From: Deltaproteobacteria bacterium
Lineage (GTDB): Bacteria; Desulfobacterota; Syntrophia; Syntrophales; Smithellaceae
DNA length: 18,891 nucleotides
Direction of reading: 5' to 3'
Assembly (NCBI GenBank): GCA_009668925.1
Contig: SBEK01000066.1
Coordinates: 1-18,891 of the forward strand
The translations under genes were made by a program, and so were the position numbers. Below, piece by piece: positions 6,419 to 13,991 of this stretch; position 1 is the first letter of the stretch; the number at the start of each line of letters is the position of its first letter. The notes below the pieces were generated by a model. That model saw only the letters and a program-made list of their open reading frames with translations, searched no databases and was not told the DNA's origin.

Positions 6419-9400
6419 TCACTTCCCCGTTTCTTCCTTCCGGATGAATGGCATCAAATGACTGTCGATAAACGCTCCGGGCTTGGCGGCGCAATCCACG
6501 GAAATGATTTTGTTGCCGATCGTCACATTCGGCCCTCCTTCACATTGTCCCGTACAGAAACGCGCCTTGACGCGGAAGCGCTCCGCCAGTCCCCGCTTTC
6601 GTAATTCGGCGGCCAGTCCTTCGAGAAGCTTCCAGGACCCCTTGATGTAACAGTTCGTGCCGATGCAGACGCCGACATTCACCACCGGCAGATTCTGGGC
6701 GACGTCTTCCTTGACGTCCTGAACACGCATGGAGCGTCGTTTGTAGCTGGTATGCAGCTCGTGGTGCGACGTCTCACTGTCCGGTTCGCCGAGCCAATTG
6801 GTGTAAATCGCCTGAACGGACGGATTATCCTGGCTGGTGCGGATGGTCGCGTCCTGATCGAGGCGATAGAGGACATCCAGGCGATGCTCCGTGTCGCTTT
6901 TCAAAAGGGGTGCCGGGTTTCCGGAGCCGTTGATGCAGCCGCCGGGACAGGCCATGACTTCAATCAGGTCATACGGCGCGTCGCCCGCCCGCATCCGGTC
7001 GATCAACTTTTGAGCGTTTTGCAGACCGCTGACGACCGCCAGACGGACCTCGGAATCTCCCAGCTTGATGGTGGTTTCTTTGACCCCCTGAAGCCCGCGG
7101 ACGCCTTCGTAATTGAAGCTTTCCATTCGTTTGCCCATGACGCGTTCCGCCGCCAGCCGAAGCGCCGCTTCCGCTACCCCGCCGCTGGCGCCGAAAATGA
7201 TTCCCGCGCCCGAAACCTTTCCGAAGAAGGCGTCCACCGGGATCGGTTGAACTTTGCGCGGATCAATATTTTTTTCCGCCAGCATCGTCATCACATCCCA
7301 GGTGGTCAGGACTTTATCCACGTCCTGAAGATGATCCGTTTTAAACTCGGGGCGCATGGATTCATATTTCTTGGCATTGCAGGGCATGATGGAAACGAAA
7401 TACAGGAGTTCCGGACGCACCTTCAATTCTCTGGCGAAATATCGCTTCATCACCGCGCCGAACATCTGCTGCGGAGATTTGCAGGACGACAGATGCGGCA
7501 AAATATCCGGCGCCATTTTTTCGCAGTAATTGACCCAGGCCGGACAACAGGAGGTGATCTGAGGCAGAACACCCCCTTCGGCCAGGCGTGACAGAAACTC
7601 CGTGCCTTCCTCCATAATGGTGAGATCGGCCGCCCAGCAGGTGTCGAAGACAAAATTAAACCCCAGCTGTTTCAGGCTGGCGCTCAAAACCGGCATGACG
7701 TCGGCGCCGGCAATGCCGTATTGTTCACCGAAGGCGGCGCGTACGGCGGGAGCGATCTGAGCGACGACCGTCAATTGCGGATCCTTCAATGCCCGGTAAA
7801 CATCGGGCAGCGCGGGTTTCAGGGTGAGCGCCCCGGTCGGGCAGACCATGGCGCAGTGGCCGCAGGCCACGCAGACGGTCATGTCCAGCGGCCGATGGTC
7901 GTTGGGACCGATGGTGAGCACGTCGTTGGTTTCATAGAAACTGAGCGCCGAAACACCTTCCATCTCCCGGCAGACTTTCAGACACAGACCGCACAAAATA
8001 CACTTGCCGGGATCACGGGTGATGATGGGATGATTTTCGTCGATGGGCAGTGGTTTGGCCGGGTTTGCCTTGTCGTGTTCGACGCCGTAGGCGCTGGCGT
8101 ACCCGCGCAGATCACAGTCATATCGCTCCGTGCATCCGCAGGCGAGGCAGCGGGAGGCTTCGGCCATGGCGGTTTCCTGATCCCAGGTGGTCGACGATTC
8201 GTCAAAATTTGCTTTCCGGACGTGGGCCGCAATAACCGGCACTTCCAGCCGGTCTGCGGGAGGGGTGCCCTTGAACGCCTCCCGCGGCAATTCTTTCCAC
8301 GGGCCTTTGGTGCAGGTATAGGGTTCGTCCTTCGTGGTCACGGATCCCGTGCGCACAAATTCATCGATCGCTTCCGCGGTGCGATGGCCGGCGCCGATGG
8401 CGGCAATCGCTATGTCCGGACCGGTGACGCAATCCCCTCCGGAGAAAACCCAGGGCAGGGCGGTCTGCAGGGTTTGCTCATTGACCACGATATTGCCCCA
8501 TTTATTGATGAGTTTCTTTTCGCCGATGCTGAAGCCGTCGACGGCCTGGCCGATGGCCGAAATAATGGTGTTTGCCGTCAGGGTAAATTCGGAACCTTCC
8601 TGGGGCACGGGACGCCGTCTGCCGCTCTTATCCGGTTCGCCAAGCGCCATTTTCACGCAGGTCATCTGCAACGCGCCGCCGGCTGCCTTAATGGAAACGG
8701 GCGCAGTCAGAAACTGAATGTTGACGCCTTCCTCGATGGCCTCTTCGATTTCGATCGGCTGGGCGGGCATTTCATGGCGTGTGCGGCGATAGGCGACAAC
8801 AACTTCTTTGACGCCGAGACGCACGGCACTGCGCGCCGCGTCCATAGCCGTATTGCCGCCGCCGATCACGATCACGCGGCTGCCCAGGTCCGGTTTTTCC
8901 CCGCGGGCGAGTCCGGCGAGAAAATCAAGACCGGACACGACGCCCGGTGCGTTTTCGCCTTTCGCGCCGATGGCGGTCGCTTTTTGCGCGCCCAGCCCCA
9001 GGAAAACCGCCGCAAAGCCTTCTCTTTTCAGCGATTCCAGTGTGAAATCCCGTCCCAATTTCTTCTTGTACTGGATATCAATGCCGAGATCGAGAATGCA
9101 CTGAATCTCCGTGTCCAGATCTTTCTCCGGGAGGCGGTAGTAAGGGATTCCCCAGCGCAGCATGCCCCCGGCCGCTTCCTGCATTTCAAAAATCGTCACG
9201 GCATGGCCGAGACGGCGCAAAAACCAGGCGGCGGTGAGGCCCGCGGGCCCCGCACCGATGACGGCGATCCGGTGTCCGGTGTCCGGCCGGCATTGGGGTT
9301 TATAGGCCTCTAGCTGATACGTGTCCCAGTCGGCGACAAACCGTTTGATGCCGTTGATGTTGACGGCGCCGTCCAAAGCGTTGCGGCGGCAATCGGATTC

Positions 9401-9853
9401 ACAGGGATGCGGGCAGACGCGCCCGCACACGCCGGGGAGCGGATTCGCGTCCTTGATAACGGCGAGCGCCTCTGCAAAATTGCCGGACTGGACGTGGTAA
9501 ATATATTTCTGAATGTCGATATGAGCCGGACAGGTGAGCACGCAAGGCGCGATGCAATCGCCGTAATGGTTCCGCAGCAGCGCCTGCAGGTAAATCCTCC
9601 GATAGCTCGCCAGCGCCGCGGATTGGGTGCGGATGACCATGCCGTCTTCGACCGGTGTGGAGGTGGCAGAGGCAAATCTGGTCCTGGAACCGTCGGCCAC
9701 TTCGACAAATGCGGCTTCGAAATTACTGGGGGGACTGACACGCGGATCATATCCGAGAGAGGGGATGTCAATCCCGTGTGAACGGGCGGCGTCGATGATC
9801 GTCAGGCCGTCCACCGTCACACATTCTTTTCCGTCAATATTTACTGTAATCAT
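6419..9853 (-). CDS. hydA: NAD(P)H-linked [FeFe] hydrogenase fused to a GltD-like flavoprotein
   Basis: This 1144-residue fusion is predicted to couple H2 formation or oxidation to NAD(P)H. Domains in order: a [2Fe-2S] ferredoxin-like fold (1-77) lacking its cluster cysteines; a His/Cys cluster site (H96, C100, C104, C108); a GltD-type Fe-S region (C143, C147, C151, C155); an FAD/NADPH oxidoreductase with GAGPAG at 200-205, GGGNTAMD at 331-338 and RR at 356-357, which suggests NADPH; a Cys group (C569-C580); two [4Fe-4S] motifs (C618-C628, C661-C671); an H-domain with TSCCP (C769, C770), MPC (C825) and MACPGGC (C969, C973); a small-subunit domain ending near 1040; and a thioredoxin-like [2Fe-2S] domain (C1063, C1068, C1100, C1104). 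This matches the glutamate synthase-linked A2 class. The start at 9853 is chosen for its AAGGA site; an ATG at 9886 has none and lies in a hairpin. HydEFG maturases are not in the window. Confidence 0.92.
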   Translation of the reverse strand: MITVNIDGKECVTVDGLTIIDAARSHGIDIPSLGYDPRVSPPSNFEAAFVEVADGSRTRFASATSTPVEDGMVIRTQSAALASYRRIYLQALLRNHYGDCIAPCVLTCPAHIDIQKYIYHVQSGNFAEALAVIKDANPLPGVCGRVCPHPCESDCRRNALDGAVNINGIKRFVADWDTYQLEAYKPQCRPDTGHRIAVIGAGPAGLTAAWFLRRLGHAVTIFEMQEAAGGMLRWGIPYYRLPEKDLDTEIQCILDLGIDIQYKKKLGRDFTLESLKREGFAAVFLGLGAQKATAIGAKGENAPGVVSGLDFLAGLARGEKPDLGSRVIVIGGGNTAMDAARSAVRLGVKEVVVAYRRTRHEMPAQPIEIEEAIEEGVNIQFLTAPVSIKAAGGALQMTCVKMALGEPDKSGRRRPVPQEGSEFTLTANTIISAIGQAVDGFSIGEKKLINKWGNIVVNEQTLQTALPWVFSGGDCVTGPDIAIAAIGAGHRTAEAIDEFVRTGSVTTKDEPYTCTKGPWKELPREAFKGTPPADRLEVPVIAAHVRKANFDESSTTWDQETAMAEASRCLACGCTERYDCDLRGYASAYGVEHDKANPAKPLPIDENHPIITRDPGKCILCGLCLKVCREMEGVSALSFYETNDVLTIGPNDHRPLDMTVCVACGHCAMVCPTGALTLKPALPDVYRALKDPQLTVVAQIAPAVRAAFGEQYGIAGADVMPVLSASLKQLGFNFVFDTCWAADLTIMEEGTEFLSRLAEGGVLPQITSCCPAWVNYCEKMAPDILPHLSSCKSPQQMFGAVMKRYFARELKVRPELLYFVSIMPCNAKKYESMRPEFKTDHLQDVDKVLTTWDVMTMLAEKNIDPRKVQPIPVDAFFGKVSGAGIIFGASGGVAEAALRLAAERVMGKRMESFNYEGVRGLQGVKETTIKLGDSEVRLAVVSGLQNAQKLIDRMRAGDAPYDLIEVMACPGGCINGSGNPAPLLKSDTEHRLDVLYRLDQDATIRTSQDNPSVQAIYTNWLGEPDSETSHHELHTSYKRRSMRVQDVKEDVAQNLPVVNVGVCIGTNCYIKGSWKLLEGLAAELRKRGLAERFRVKARFCTGQCEGGPNVTIGNKIISVDCAAKPGAFIDSHLMPFIRKEETGK

Positions 9854-9988
9854 TGTTGCGTCCTTCCATTCCTTGTATTGTTTCATCCGGCAGCGGGCCG
9901 GATTAGTATGTTTTGAAGTGAAACCAAAGAAATGTCATCAGGGGGCAATGTAAGCTACTGATCAGAAATTTCTTTTTCACTGACTGTG

Positions 9989-10017
9989 AGTATAAGAAAA
10001 GCGTCCGGGCATGTCAA
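9989..10017 (-). promoter_or_regulatory. Sigma70-type promoter of the hydrogenase operon
   Basis: On the minus strand TTGACA (10012-10017) is followed after exactly 17 bases by TATACT (9989-9994). This is a near-consensus pair pointing at hydA, with a predicted transcription start near 9982 and a leader of about 130 bases. Confidence 0.75.
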
Positions 10018-10056
10018 TATAATTCATCGAGGGTTAGGTGACGCCTGGGAAAAGTA

Positions 10057-10085
10057 TTGAATATTTAACGGTCAGCCGTCATAAT
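10057..10085 (+). promoter_or_regulatory. Sigma70-type promoter of cheW-mcp
   Basis: TTGAAT (10057-10062), a 17-base spacer, and CATAAT (10080-10085). The pair points toward cheW, with a start of transcription near 10092 and a leader of about 107 bases. It is back-to-back with the hydrogenase promoter, only about 40 bp away, so one regulator could touch both. Confidence 0.6.
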
Positions 10086-10198
10086 CTTGCGGCTCAAGCC
10101 TCAAGTATTTTCAAAAAAAGCCGTTATAGATTGTGCAAAAGCCAAAATCTATCAAGGATGCTGTTTCGTTAAAGCATGACTAAAAATGGAGGGATGCG

Positions 10199-10714
10199 AT
10201 GAAAGCAGCCGCCGCAGCGCAAGAGAGGGAAGAAAAAATCAATTTCCGGGAAGGCAAGTATCTGACATTATCCCTGGCCGATGAAGAATACGGCATCGGT
10301 ATTTTGAAGGTGAAAGAAATTATCGGAATGATCACCATCACGGCTGTCCCGCAAACCCCCGCGCACGTGAAAGGGGTTATCAATTTGCGTGGAAAGGTCA
10401 TCCCGGTCATTGACCTGAGGCTGAAATTCGGCCTGCCGGCCCTGGAATATACCGAGCGCACCTGCATTATTGTCATTGAAATCGCGAAAGGCAACGGCCA
10501 CATCCTGATCGGTATTCTCGTGGATTCCGTTTCGGAAGTCTTGAATATCAAGGGAGCGGATATTGAAGATACACCCAATTTCGGATCGCGTGTCAACACC
10601 GATTATATTCTGGGGATGGCCAAAGCCTCCGGGAAAATTAAAATCCTTCTGGACATCGATCGCGTGATGAACGCGGATGAACTCGATGACCTGGAAAAAA
10701 CAAGCGCAGCCTGA
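10199..10714 (+). CDS. cheW: CheW chemotaxis adaptor protein
   Basis: This is a cytoplasmic adaptor of 171 residues that links chemoreceptors to the histidine kinase CheA. The CheW fold is visible along the whole chain: KYLTLSLADEEYGIGILKVKEIIG at the first strands, then VPQTPAHVKGVINLRGKVIPVIDLR, then IGILVDSVSEVLNI, then YILGMAK and ILLDIDRVM. The length is usual for the family, with a short charged N-terminal extension (EREEKIN). The ATG at 10199 has a GGAGGG site 5 bases upstream. The receptor gene follows after 33 bases, so the two form an operon. No cheA, cheR, cheB or cheY is present in the window, so the pair must use a kinase encoded elsewhere. Confidence 0.93.
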   Translation: MKAAAAAQEREEKINFREGKYLTLSLADEEYGIGILKVKEIIGMITITAVPQTPAHVKGVINLRGKVIPVIDLRLKFGLPALEYTERTCIIVIEIAKGNGHILIGILVDSVSEVLNIKGADIEDTPNFGSRVNTDYILGMAKASGKIKILLDIDRVMNADELDDLEKTSAA

Positions 10715-10747
10715 GCCCATATTCTTTAAGGTTACGAGGTGTGAAAT

Positions 10748-11989
10748 ATGTCGCAAATGAGATTAAAAACAAGAATTATCAGCATGTTCATCGTCATAGC
10801 CGTCATGATGGCTTTGATCGGCACGATTGCCCTGTACCAGCTTTACCATCTGGACAGTTCCGACCTGCGGGGCGTCAATGCCTACATGCGGACAACGGGA
10901 ATACTCACCTTCATCGGCTGTCTGGTGACGATCATCCTCGGGTTATATATCAGCCGTAAGGTTGTCGGGTCCATTGAAAACGAACTGAAGGGGTTGTCGG
11001 ATATTATCAGCAGCGTTTCTTCCGGGACCTCACAGGTATCTTCCGCCGCTTTGCAGCTTGCCGCCGGTACAAGTTCTCAGGCATCCTCTCTCGAAGAAAC
11101 TTCTTCTTCCCTGGAGGAGTTATCGGCCATGACCAAACAAAACGCGGATAACGCCTCGCAGGCCAGAGCGATGATGCAGGAGGCAGGTCAGATTGTCGAG
11201 AGAGTCAATCGGCATATGGTGGACATGGCCAAGTCCATTGCCGAAATTACCAAATCCTCCGAAGAAACGGGAAAGATCATTAAGACAATCGATGAAATAG
11301 CATTTCAGACGAACCTTCTGGCTTTGAACGCCGCCGTGGAAGCGGCGAGGGCCGGTGAAGCCGGGGCGGGGTTTGCCGTCGTTGCCGATGAAGTCCGGAA
11401 TCTGGCCATGAGATCGGCGGAAGCAGCAAAAAACACCAGCCAGCTTATTGAAAATACCATGAAAGCCGTCAAGAACGGCAATGAGTTGACCGGTTCGACG
11501 CAGGAGGCCTTTAAGGACAATGTCGCTTCTTCCGCAAAAATAAGCCAATTGGTTGATGAAATCGCCACTGCCTCCCAGGAACAGGCTCACGGAATCGCCC
11601 AGATAAACCGGGCGGTGGCGGAAATGGACAAGGCCGTTCAGCAGGCTGCTTTTAATGCTGAATCTTCAGCCGCGGCAGCGGAATCGGTGAATGCGGATGT
11701 CAACCAGCTGGAAAATAGAATGCAAGCGCTGGCCGGCATCATTGGCGCCGATGCCGATGTTGCAGTCCACTATGCGCCTTTCGCGGGCAAGCCGTTTCCC
11801 GCCCCTTCCGGGAAAGCCTTAAAAACAGGCGGTAAACCCTCCGTTCCTCATGGTATAGCGCTTCTTGCTCCCGCCGTTCCCGGAAAAAATGTGAAGAAAA
11901 AAGACCAGGCCGGACCGGCGGCAAAACCCAAACGCGTGCGTCCGGAGCAGGTCATCCCCTTTGATAAGGATGAGTTTAAAGACTTTTAG
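10748..11989 (+). CDS. Methyl-accepting chemotaxis protein with minimal sensor region
   Basis: This is a 413-residue receptor. Two predicted membrane helices (about 10-33 and 49-68) are joined by a loop of only about 15 residues, so there is no periplasmic ligand-binding domain. A recognisable HAMP domain is also lacking or very short. The cytoplasmic coiled coil carries the conserved signalling tip around [18 protein letters not shown] (183-200) and [13 protein letters not shown] (208-220), the surface that binds CheA and CheW. Glu/Gln/Ala-rich helices on each side are likely methylation sites. The last 80 or so residues are a proline- and lysine-rich tail ending in FDKDEFKDF, and no NWETF-like CheR docking pentapeptide is seen. 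The start ATG at 10748 has GAGGTG upstream. Receptors of this form often sense cytoplasmic or membrane energy state. The neighbourhood hints at hydrogen metabolism. Confidence 0.92.
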   Translation: MSQMRLKTRIISMFIVIAVMMALIGTIALYQLYHLDSSDLRGVNAYMRTTGILTFIGCLVTIILGLYISRKVVGSIENELKGLSDIISSVSSGTSQVSSAALQLAAGTSSQASSLEETSSSLEELSAMTKQNADNASQARAMMQEAGQIVERVNRHMVDMAKSIAEITKSSEETGKIIKTIDEIAFQTNLLALNAAVEAARAGEAGAGFAVVADEVRNLAMRSAEAAKNTSQLIENTMKAVKNGNELTGSTQEAFKDNVASSAKISQLVDEIATASQEQAHGIAQINRAVAEMDKAVQQAAFNAESSAAAAESVNADVNQLENRMQALAGIIGADADVAVHYAPFAGKPFPAPSGKALKTGGKPSVPHGIALLAPAVPGKNVKKKDQAGPAAKPKRVRPEQVIPFDKDEFKDF

Positions 11990-12013
11990 TTTATTTCCTC
12001 CCTCTTGAAATGG

Positions 12014-12055
12014 TGCCGCCTCGGGAATCGCTGGAGTTCCGAGGCGGCATTATTT
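12014..12055 (+). terminator. Rho-independent terminator of cheW-mcp
   Basis: TGCCGCCTCGG (12014-12024) pairs with CCGAGGCGGCA (12039-12049) around a 14-base loop, followed by TTATTT. It starts 25 bases after the receptor stop and may also serve the convergent Nudix gene, which ends at 12073. Confidence 0.8.
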
Positions 12056-12072
12056 GTCCGATCCGCTTGTCG

Positions 12073-13068
12073 TTATTTCTCGAAGCCGCGCGTAATATAA
12101 AAAGTGGCCAAATCAAAAAAGATGGTCATTCGTCTTTGCAGTTCAAACGTCATGTAAAGATCAAGATTTTTTTGCAGCGCCCCTTCGGCAAGGGCAACAT
12201 CCCAGATATGCTTGCGGATGAGGCTCAAAGCGCTCAGCACCCCGCTTATCTTAACACCGGCTTTTTTCCTTTCCAGGCCCAGGTTCATGTAAAAGTTTTT
12301 GAGGCGGCCGATATCATAAGCGTTCCCCAGCCAGAGCGTGATTTGTGAAATGATTTTATCCGAGATCGTATGCAGCACCCGGTCCGCATATGGCCGGTAC
12401 TCGGCGGTGGACGGATTGGTCTTCATGTCCTCAATCCATTGCAGGATCATTGTTTCTTTATTTCTCAGGATGACGTTAATGAGACGTCTGGTCATGGAAT
12501 TGGCCGCCTGACGGGCGGGACGTGTTTTGTCGTCCTGATGCTCGATGGCATCCAGAATGGCCCAATAGTCTTTCTTGCTTTTGATATAGGTTTCCAGGGC
12601 ATGCCTGTTGGACCGGAAAGCCAGCGGCGGAATCCGGTGAATCGGCCAGAATCGCGCCTGAGCGCTGTCATCGCCCGCGGCAAGTTTTCCGCCGATCTTT
12701 TCCACGACGAATGTGAGAAAAAGCAGATCGCCGTAAAAGCGGCTTTTGTAGGAATCCACATCCAGCAGTCTGCTGATACGGCCTTTGAGACCCGTCTCTT
12801 CCATGAGTTCCCGAAGTGCGGCATCTTCGATGCTTTCGCCCGCTTCGGCAAAACCGGTCGGCAGACACCAGCGGCCTTTGAAAGGAGGCCGGTCGCGTTT
12901 GACCAGCAGGATCTGCCGCGCCTCATCCACAATGGCCGAGACGACCGGCAGAGGATTGTCATAAAAAAAGCTGTGGCAACCCGAACAGCAGTCCCTGAGC
13001 ACATGGTCTTCTTTCTTCTTCACGATTTGGCCGCCGCAATGCGGACAAAACCGGCGCTGCTTCTTCAT
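12073..13068 (-). CDS. Nudix hydrolase fused to an RsbRD-like domain
   Basis: The protein has 331 residues from the ATG at 13068. Residues 1-35 are a zinc ribbon (C8, C11, C27 or C28, C31). Residues about 40-160 are a Nudix hydrolase with a complete box: G72, E78, R86, E87, E90, E91 and G93 in the standard spacing. Such enzymes cleave nucleoside diphosphate derivatives, and zinc-ribbon forms are often NADH pyrophosphatase- or ADP-ribose-like. Residues about 193-331 are helical (RRLINVILRNKETMILQWIED, then GRLKNFYMNLGLERKKAG, then ISGVLSALSLIRKHIWD). They resemble the RsbRD N-terminal sensor domain of stressosome co-antagonists and some kinases, but no STAS domain follows. The start was chosen for its AAGGA site and for the ATGA overlap with the methyltransferase stop. 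A longer frame from 13125 lacks support. The Nudix call is firm and the C-terminal one moderate. Confidence 0.85.
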   Translation of the reverse strand: MKKQRRFCPHCGGQIVKKKEDHVLRDCCSGCHSFFYDNPLPVVSAIVDEARQILLVKRDRPPFKGRWCLPTGFAEAGESIEDAALRELMEETGLKGRISRLLDVDSYKSRFYGDLLFLTFVVEKIGGKLAAGDDSAQARFWPIHRIPPLAFRSNRHALETYIKSKKDYWAILDAIEHQDDKTRPARQAANSMTRRLINVILRNKETMILQWIEDMKTNPSTAEYRPYADRVLHTISDKIISQITLWLGNAYDIGRLKNFYMNLGLERKKAGVKISGVLSALSLIRKHIWDVALAEGALQKNLDLYMTFELQRRMTIFFDLATFYITRGFEK

Positions 13069-13925
13069 AAGGCTTCCTTTAAGAACTGGGGTTGCTGGCA
13101 AATAAAGATCGCATCGTCCTTGCACATGGCGATGACTTTGTTCTGGGCGCCGATGTCCTTCAATTTATGCAAGAGTTTGTTTACAATATTTTTTTTCTCA
13201 GCGTCCGTTCCGACCAGAAGGAAAGGGCTTTTAAATTGATAGTAATTGACAAAAAAATCAATGTCCCAGGGCTGAAAAATCAGGGAATTTTTAAAATTGA
13301 GTTTTTGGACCCGGCCGAAATACGGCCGGAGCAATTTCTCGCCGTTTTCACCGGAGAATTGCGAGACGATGATTTCAATCGGCAGGAGGTGGTTATGGGC
13401 CAGAAGATTCTGCTCGATGAGCGTTCTTCTGGTGATATGAATCAATTCCTGCATATTGCACTCGTCGTGGGTAATCGTGATGAAGATGCCGTCCTTCCTC
13501 AGAACCCGGGCGATTTCCGGGATCATTTCCACAAAAAAATATAAGGCGAAGCTGCAGATAATGAGATCAAAGGAATCCGCCGGATATTTTCTGATGGTGT
13601 GAACGCCCGTCGCCAGAAACGTTCCCGAATACCCGGCGCGGCGGCAGGCCTCCAGAAAAAAGGGCTCGTATTCCGAAACGATATCGAGTCCCGTAATGGT
13701 TGCTGCGGGATGAAGCCTCCCTTTCAGGGCTTCCGTAAAGGCGCCGAAGGCCGAGCCCAGCTCCAGGACATCGCGGCAGTTCGTCAGATCGACCCGGTTA
13801 AGGGCGGTAAGGCGGATGTCTTGCTTATTGGAGGAGAATTGGCGAATGAGCCCTTCGATCTGCCGATGCTTCTGCACATCACGGAATACCTGCCGGATCT
13901 TTTTCCTGTCGAGAAAATCGGCCAT
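13065..13925 (-). CDS. Class I SAM-dependent methyltransferase
   Basis: The product has 286 residues from the ATG at 13925, which follows a GGGAAG ribosome site. A TTG four codons upstream is less likely. Motif I of class I methyltransferases is seen as VLELGSAFGAFTEAL, the acidic end of strand 2 as ITGLDIVSEYEP, and motif IV as FDLIICSFALYFF. These are followed by IARVLRKDGIFITITHDE, the typical post-motif segment of small-molecule methyltransferases. The C-terminal half is not recognised and contains lysine-rich stretches. The substrate is unknown. Its stop overlaps the Nudix start by 4 bases (ATGA), so the two are translationally coupled. The HcpR-like gene lies 66 bases upstream on the same strand and may share a transcript. 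The region between contains a modest 6-bp GC hairpin (13962-13979) without a T-run. Confidence 0.82.
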   Translation of the reverse strand: MADFLDRKKIRQVFRDVQKHRQIEGLIRQFSSNKQDIRLTALNRVDLTNCRDVLELGSAFGAFTEALKGRLHPAATITGLDIVSEYEPFFLEACRRAGYSGTFLATGVHTIRKYPADSFDLIICSFALYFFVEMIPEIARVLRKDGIFITITHDECNMQELIHITRRTLIEQNLLAHNHLLPIEIIVSQFSGENGEKLLRPYFGRVQKLNFKNSLIFQPWDIDFFVNYYQFKSPFLLVGTDAEKKNIVNKLLHKLKDIGAQNKVIAMCKDDAIFICQQPQFLKEAL

Positions 13926-13991
13926 ATTTCTTCCCAATTATCGGATGCATTTTGCCGCTCCGGGGCGATCGGACGCCCCCCATGAGGCCGG

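Larger units (their letters stand above)
9854..10198. other. Divergent intergenic region, hydrogenase operon and cheW
   Basis: This 345-base stretch has no gene and holds two outward-facing promoters (9989-10017 and 10057-10085). The hydrogenase leader would be about 130 bases. It contains a perfect 7-bp hairpin, ATCCGGC-AGCGG-GCCGGAT (9885-9903), 31 bases before the chosen start. A short palindrome, CTTG-N5-CAAG (10086-10098), lies at the predicted cheW transcription start. No recognisable riboswitch was seen. Confidence 0.7.

Noticed and set aside
5635..6447. A 270-codon plus-strand open frame across the sensory hydrogenase and ferredoxin genes.
   Set aside because: It is antisense to two well-supported genes and shows no motif or ribosome site.
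7721..9313. A 530-codon open frame on the plus strand, antisense to the large hydrogenase.
   Set aside because: It lies wholly opposite hydA, its protein has no domain pattern, and it is rich in residues expected from reading GC-rich codons backwards. hydA carries all the cofactor motifs.
9854..9886. The upstream ATG at 9886 as hydA start (1155 residues).
   Set aside because: It has no ribosome site, lies in a hairpin, and the ferredoxin-like domain begins at the ATG at 9853, which has AAGGA upstream.
12370..13239. A 289-codon plus-strand open frame opposite the Nudix and methyltransferase genes.
   Set aside because: It is antisense to two genes with clear catalytic motifs, and its own translation resembles no family.
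13962..13979. GC hairpin GGGGCG-N6-CGCCCC between hcpR and the methyltransferase as a terminator.
   Set aside because: The stem is only 6 bp and there is no T-run on either strand.
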